Positions 24,268 to 28,410 of a stretch of 28,410 nt of DNA are shown here, in pieces. The stretch comes from Chloroflexota bacterium (GTDB taxonomy: Bacteria; Chloroflexota; Anaerolineae; Promineifilales; Promineifilaceae). The notes below the pieces were generated by a model. The model saw only the letters and a list, made by a program, of their open reading frames with translations. It ran no database searches and was not told the origin of the DNA. Numbering within the stretch: position 1 is the first letter of the stretch; every line of letters starts with the position of its first letter. The position numbers and the translations under genes were made by a program. The stretch spans positions 1-28,410 of the forward strand of contig JAAEOP010000418.1 of NCBI GenBank assembly GCA_024223125.1, in the 5' to 3' direction.

Positions 24268-27200
24268 TCAAGCTTGAATTGCTGCGTTAGCCGCAGGAAT
24301 TTGACCCCAAATGCCCGGTGCGGCCCCTTCTCTAAGCCGGCCAGCAGGTTTTGTAACTCCTCTATATCGCCTATTTGAGCCAAGTTCGAGCAACTGCTCC
24401 AAAGTTTCGGTTGGGGGCAAAATGAGTTTGGCCGCTTCCGTCTCTTGGCTTACCTCTGCCCGGTACGCCCATTCAATCTTCAACAACCGCTGTAACTGTT
24501 CAAATAAAGCTTCGGCCACAATCGGTTTGGGCAAAAAGGCGTTACCGCCAACCTCTAAACTCTTGCGGTGATCTTGCTCAAACACACTGGCCGAGGCGGC
24601 AATGACCACTTTATCCTTCAATGCAGAAGTTTGTCGAATCTGGCGGATGAGTTCAAAGCCGTCCATTTGAGGCATCACCAAATCGGTGATGATGACATCA
24701 GGTTGGAGTTCAACAACTTTGTTCAGCCCATCTTGCCCATTGACGGCTTCTACACTATCAAAGCCCACCGGCGAGAGCAAATCGACCAGCACGGCCCGAT
24801 TTTCCCAGTTGTCATCAACGACCACAACTTTGGGGGTTTGACCGGTACATCCCCGGCATGATTGAATTCCAATAATCTGTTGGGGAGTGTCTGCCACGGT
24901 TTCTATGTCTTGTTGTACTTCAGGCAGCGGTATTTCAAACCAGAAGGTGCTGCCGGGGCCACCCTCACCCTGTGGGAGAGGAGGTTTTTCTTCCTCCCCA
25001 GTGGGGGAGATTGAGGGGGGACTTTCTACCTGCAGCTCGCCACCCATTAATGTTACCAGGTTGCGGCTGATAGCCAGACCCAAGCCCGTGCCTTCGGCTT
25101 GTCGCTCTTGCTTGCCAACCTGCCGGAAGGGGTCAAAAATGATTTGCTGTTCTTGGGGAGAGAGGCCGATACCGGTGTCTATGACTTCAAATTTTAGATT
25201 TTGGATACTTTGGCTTGCGCTCTTTGAGCGCCGCTCAGCACAGGTTTTAGATTTTGGATTTGTAATTCGCAGCGTAACGCTGCCTTCATCGGTAACCTTA
25301 ACGGCGTTGCCCAGCAGGTTAAGCAGCACTTGTCGCAGGCGGCGTTCGTCACCGTGAACGTAGGTAGGGATTGGGGATTCCTTTTCCCAACTCCCACCCC
25401 CTAATTCCTGATTCCTAACCCCCAACCCCTCTAACTTAAACTCAATCTCTTTTCGTTCGGCCCGAATCCGAATAATCTCGGCGATGCCGGCCAAGAAAAC
25501 GGGCAGGTGGAAATCAACAGTATATAGTTCGATTTTGCCGGATTCTACTTTGGCTAAATCCAGCACATCGTTAATTAGGGTGAGCAGGTGTTTGCCGCTT
25601 TGCTTGATGACATTTAACCCCTGCTCTTGTTGGGGGGTGGTCGTCGGGTTGCGCTTGAGGATTTGGGCATAACCTAAAACACCGTTGAGCGGTGTGCGCA
25701 GTTCGTGGCTTATGGTGGACAGAAAGGCGCTTTTGGCCCGGTTGGCGGCTTCGGCGGCCTGGCTGCGCTCCTCGGCCGCTGCTTTGGCCTTTTGTAAGGC
25801 TTTCTCTGCGTGAATACGGTTGGTTATATCGGTGATGAAGCCTTCCAACGCCAATAATTTGCCCTGAGGGTCAAAAACGCCTTGCCCATGTTCCCGCATC
25901 CACTTTTCCTGCCCGGTGCAAGTGGTGATACGATACGTTAGCTGGAAAGATTGGCGGGCATCCACCGCAGTTTGTACTTTATTCCACACCTGTTGCCGGT
26001 CGTCGGGGTGCATAAGGTCGGCATAGGCCAGTTCAGCATTGTTGATAAAAGCGGCAGACGGATAACCGGTTATAGAGAAGCAGCCTTCACTCATAAAACT
26101 CCTTGTCCAATTCTGGTCATTGTGGCTGCGATAGGCCATTCCGGGCAAGTTGCTGATAAGGGTGGTCAAGGCCCGCTCACTTTCGCGCAGGGCAGTAGTG
26201 CGTTCTTCAACCAACTCTTCCAGGTGTTCCTGGTGCCGGCGTAATTTGGCTTCGGCGGCACGTAAATTAGCTGCCATATCGGCCAAGGCATTGCCCAGCA
26301 CATCCTCCGGGGAACGGGCCTGAACGCTCACAGCTAAATTGCCCTGGGCCACGCTGTAGGCGGCCTGGGCCATTTCATTAAGATAGGCGCTCATATGGCC
26401 AAAAGACGCTCCGGCCACTTGCAGGCTAAAGATAATTTGGTTAAAGGCTTCCCCCAACTGCCCCACCTCATCAAGCGATTTGATTTCAAGGGGCGAAGCA
26501 GTCAGGTTGACCGCTTGGGCCGGTTTACCTTGCGATAGCGAAACCAATTCCGCGGACAGGGCTTTTACATTTACATCCACCTTAGCAATTTGTTGAGCCG
26601 TTTGGGCCACCTTATGTAGCGGTGTGGTAATGCGGCGAGAGATAATCCAGCCCAGCCCCAGACCTATCACAACGGCGCTCACAATGGCGCTGAGCAGGAT
26701 AATTTGGGTTTGGGCAACAAAGGTGTTGGTAGCCGCGTTTTTGGCCTGAAATTCCTGCCTGGCTTGGTTGGCGATGCCAAACGCGGCCCGGCTCATTTCG
26801 GCCTCCAGTGTTTCCAGTTGGTCCTGTTCCAGCGTTTTAAGTTTGGTCCGACCATTTTGAATAGCTTTAACCCCCTGCACGTAGATTGCCAGCGCGGCTT
26901 CAATATCGTCCGAGATTTGCTGTTGTGCAGGTGTAGTCAAGGCTCTGTTAAACTCGGTCAGATTATCTTGAATATCCTGGTAGTTCAAATCAAGCAGCGC
27001 GGCAAAGCGATCCTCGCCCGTGCTAACATAGTTAACTACGTTCAGCCGTATATTTAAAAAATTGTTTTGAATATTACCCAGAGCCAGGTACAGGCCGGGG
27101 GCGCTGTTAAAATTAGAAGTGACACGCAGTGTAGCCAGATTGAACTTAATGGCGTCTTCTTGCACAGAAAGCACCTCGGCGCTAATCCGGGTACGCTGGG

Positions 27201-27600
27201 CGAGTAGATTGGTAATTTCTTCAAAGGTGGTGCCGTAGGCAGTCAGGTCTTCTTTCAGGGTTTGGATCGCGGTGGCGTCTTCGGGACGAGTGGTATTTTG
27301 TTCAACTTGAGACAGCAGGGCTTGCAGCTTGTTGAACGAGGCGTGAAAGGCGTCCAGGTCTTGTTGATTTTGATGCTGGATATACCGGTTGGCATAGAGG
27401 CGGGACAGTGCAATTTGTTCAACCATCGCCTTCGACAAGTCAAGTTGGACAGCCTGGTTGTTGGTCAGGTCGTTAACCGTTTCCGCCACTTGAGTTAGAC
27501 GACTGGTAACCAGTACGCCAATGATGACCATCAGCGAGACGGAGGCCAGGTATCTCAAAATAATTTTTGCACCAACCTGCCGGCGAAAGATGTTGTACAT
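24268..27600 (-). CDS. Membrane-bound hybrid histidine kinase, 1110 aa as read, with a 3' frameshift
   Basis: Two transmembrane segments (about 13-33 and 297-320) bracket a helical periplasmic sensor region. HAMP-like linkers follow (~321-450), then PAS (about 475-595), HisKA with H632 (TISHELRTPLNG), an ATPase domain (about 745-892, with DTGIG and GTGLGLAI) and a C-terminal receiver (D929-D930, D973, K1025). Three repeat-derived insertions lie in the ATPase domain. After residue 1073 the frame reads unlike any kinase (GSNRRYRGVTKPAGRLREG). One base shift near 24380-24383 gives AQIGDIEELQNLLAGLEK..EELSELLEGYLDEPR-type ending with stop at 24222, overlapping the next gene by 14 bases. So the annotated end is probably a mutated or mis-sequenced tail. 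It follows a solute-binding protein remnant, a pairing seen in Chloroflexi where the protein may act as the periplasmic sensor. Confidence 0.9.
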   Translation of the reverse strand: MYNIFRRQVGAKIILRYLASVSLMVIIGVLVTSRLTQVAETVNDLTNNQAVQLDLSKAMVEQIALSRLYANRYIQHQNQQDLDAFHASFNKLQALLSQVEQNTTRPEDATAIQTLKEDLTAYGTTFEEITNLLAQRTRISAEVLSVQEDAIKFNLATLRVTSNFNSAPGLYLALGNIQNNFLNIRLNVVNYVSTGEDRFAALLDLNYQDIQDNLTEFNRALTTPAQQQISDDIEAALAIYVQGVKAIQNGRTKLKTLEQDQLETLEAEMSRAAFGIANQARQEFQAKNAATNTFVAQTQIILLSAIVSAVVIGLGLGWIISRRITTPLHKVAQTAQQIAKVDVNVKALSAELVSLSQGKPAQAVNLTASPLEIKSLDEVGQLGEAFNQIIFSLQVAGASFGHMSAYLNEMAQAAYSVAQGNLAVSVQARSPEDVLGNALADMAANLRAAEAKLRRHQEHLEELVEERTTALRESERALTTLISNLPGMAYRSHNDQNWTRSFMSEGCFSITGYPSAAFINNAELAYADLMHPDDRQQVWNKVQTAVDARQSFQLTYRITTCTGQEKWMREHGQGVFDPQGKLLALEGFITDITNRIHAEKALQKAKAAAEERSQAAEAANRAKSAFLSTISHELRTPLNGVLGYAQILKRNPTTTPQQEQGLNVIKQSGKHLLTLINDVLDLAKVESGKIELYTVDFHLPVFLAGIAEIIRIRAERKEIEFKLEGLGVRNQELGGGSWEKESPIPTYVHGDERRLRQVLLNLLGNAVKVTDEGSVTLRITNPKSKTCAERRSKSASQSIQNLKFEVIDTGIGLSPQEQQIIFDPFRQVGKQERQAEGTGLGLAISRNLVTLMGGELQVESPPSISPTGEEEKPPLPQGEGGPGSTFWFEIPLPEVQQDIETVADTPQQIIGIQSCRGCTGQTPKVVVVDDNWENRAVLVDLLSPVGFDSVEAVNGQDGLNKVVELQPDVIITDLVMPQMDGFELIRQIRQTSALKDKVVIAASASVFEQDHRKSLEVGGNAFLPKPIVAEALFEQLQRLLKIEWAYRAEVSQETEAAKLILPPTETLEQLLELGSNRRYRGVTKPAGRLREGAAPGIWGQIPAANAAIQA
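24952..25023 (-). repeat. Repeat-derived insertion 3 in kinase ATPase domain (residues 860-883)
   Basis: Between GGELQVE and STFWFEI lies a proline-rich block translated from a DNA motif of opposed hairpins (CTCACCC/GGGAGAG and CTCCCC/GGGGAG). The PPSISPTG..PLPQGEG pattern is of the type I recall from dispersed bacterial palindromic repeats. Confidence 0.6.
25192..25263 (-). repeat. Repeat-derived insertion 2 in kinase ATPase domain (residues 780-803)
   Basis: The 15-mer TTTTAGATTTTGGAT occurs at 25192-25206 and 25245-25259 in different reading frames. Between the copies is a perfect hairpin, GCGCTC-TTT-GAGCGC (25217-25231). It sits between VTLRI and FEVIDTGIG. The AATCCAAAATC type motif resembles cyanobacterial-style short tandem repeats. 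Confidence 0.6.
25369..25428 (-). repeat. Repeat-derived insertion 1 in kinase ATPase domain (residues 725-744)
   Basis: Between EFKLE and PTYVHGDERRLRQ the protein has a low-complexity block (GLGVRNQELGGGSWEKESPI). The DNA is a run of ATTCCT, AACCCC and CTCCCA-like units, typical of short tandem repeats, and unlike the flanking coding sequence. Confidence 0.55.
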
Positions 27601-27663
27601 TGATTTCTCTTAATAAAGACCCTAAAGACCTTTAAGGTTTGGATTATTCAAACCGGGGCGATT

Positions 27664-28380
27664 TTACCAGCACTTTTGCGCCGGTTCAAACCATTGTTCC
27701 AAACCGGCCTGGAGCGCGTCGGCGGCTTGCTGCGGCGATTGCTCGTTTTTAATAACCGCAATGGTGCCGTCCATAACCAGATTGTAGGCGCTGGGGTTGC
27801 CGGCCATTAATTTTTCCCACACAAAGCGCACGTCCGTGCCACGTCCCTGGTTCAAAGCCAGAAACGCATTGGCGTACTTGTCTTTGAGTATGGGCAAGTT
27901 GGTGTGCATTGGGTAAAAGCCGGGCAGTTCATTGCCTAGCAGTTCGGCAAACTCGTCGGTGGTCATCCACTCTAAAAATTTTTTGGCCTCGCCTTTGTGT
28001 TTAGAAGCGGCGTTTAGCCCCATACCCACATCCTGGTGAAAGGTAAGGTGGGCCGGTTGGCCGCCGGGTGGCGGTGGCGCAAAAACGCTCCAGATAAAGG
28101 CAGGCTCTTGTGCTTTAATGATGTGAATATCCCAGGAGCCGTCAAGCATCATCGCTGCTTTGCCCTGGGCAAAAAGCTGAATGCTGTCCAAATTGTTTAG
28201 TGTGGCTTGGTCGGGCGGCCAAAATTGCCGGTTCACGGAACCGGCTAGAGCGAAAACTACTGAAGGATTTAGGCCAAGCAGTACTAGTGCTTTAGGAGAT
28301 TTCCAGTTATGAATATACCAGAGTTCAGATAATGGTAATTGAGTTATTGGGACTAACCTAACTGTTGCGCAATCAGACAA
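27664..28380 (-). pseudogene. Extracellular solute-binding protein (ABC sugar type), N-terminally disrupted
   Basis: The 238-aa frame resembles the C-terminal two thirds of a family-1 solute-binding protein. Recognisable parts are AQGKAAMMLDGSWD (about 71-84), QDVGMGLNAASKHKGEAKKFLEWMTTDEF and the end region ALQAGLEQWF. Full-length members are about 400-450 aa with a lipoprotein or signal peptide, both missing here. The first 48 residues (MSDCATVRLVPITQLPL..) do not look like the missing part, and the change coincides with a perfect hairpin GCCGGTTC-ACG-GAACCGGC at 28227-28245. So the 5' part was probably replaced by an insertion, rearrangement or assembly join. It lies 63 bases upstream of the hybrid kinase. 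It may have been the sensor partner of that kinase, since such pairs occur in Chloroflexi, but it looks non-functional here. Confidence 0.7.
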
Positions 28381-28410
28381 GAGATGTTTATGAAAGCGTC
28401 AAAATTGAAA

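Noticed and set aside
24268..24379. The kinase tail GSNRRYRG.. as a genuine domain
   Set aside because: A one-base shift restores a family-like ending and the expected overlap with the next gene, which is a better explanation.

Overview
The window looks like a Chloroflexota chromosome segment, most likely Anaerolineae-like. This is inference: GC is moderate, secreted proteins are rich in DUF11 repeats and carry C-terminal YLPII-type ends, there is a MalT-like TPR regulator with a C-terminal SARP/BTAD output, a DUF5317 membrane protein and many short AT-rich repeats. No rRNA, tRNA, CRISPR array or intact transposase was recognised.

Layout. (1) 1-398, minus: 5' part of a P-loop protein running off the left edge. 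(2) 399-1676: gene-poor, with palindromes and repeat elements. (3) 1677-3047, plus: a truncated enoyl-CoA hydratase-like pseudogene, a MITE-like nested palindrome, then an intact short-chain dehydrogenase. (4) 3067-7943, plus: a 1056-aa STAND/TPR/BTAD transcription factor, two tandem related short hydrophobic peptides (6407-6535 and 6560-6733), a small RiPP-precursor-like protein, a strong terminator, a small hypothetical gene and a DUF5317 membrane protein. (5) 7880-20865, minus: a 444-aa and a giant 3864-aa secreted DUF11 protein. (6) 20971-28380, minus: a signalling block with a solute-binding-protein remnant, a membrane hybrid histidine kinase, a receiver-PAS-GAF-kinase, a NarL-type regulator and a lone degenerate receiver just upstream of the giant gene.

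How it may work. On the minus strand the solute-binding protein, two kinases and LuxR-type regulator read as one operon. The regulator is followed by a 76-bp array of four TGTAYAG motifs spaced 23-24 bp, upstream of the receiver and giant surface-protein genes. A plausible reading is a two-component cascade controlling surface-protein expression.

The most novel candidate is on the plus strand: a TPR-arm regulator followed by two peptides that share an NP-x-ARVIIV start, a hydrophobic core and heptapeptide ends APHDGSW and APSDPGF (A-P-x-D-x-x-aromatic). This resembles peptide-pheromone precursors beside a TPR receptor, but the regulator type is different from known RRNPP systems. The function is inferred, not shown. 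Other notable points are a frameshift that removes the native end of the hybrid kinase, three repeat-derived insertions in its ATPase domain, and a shared C-terminal motif in the two DUF11 proteins.
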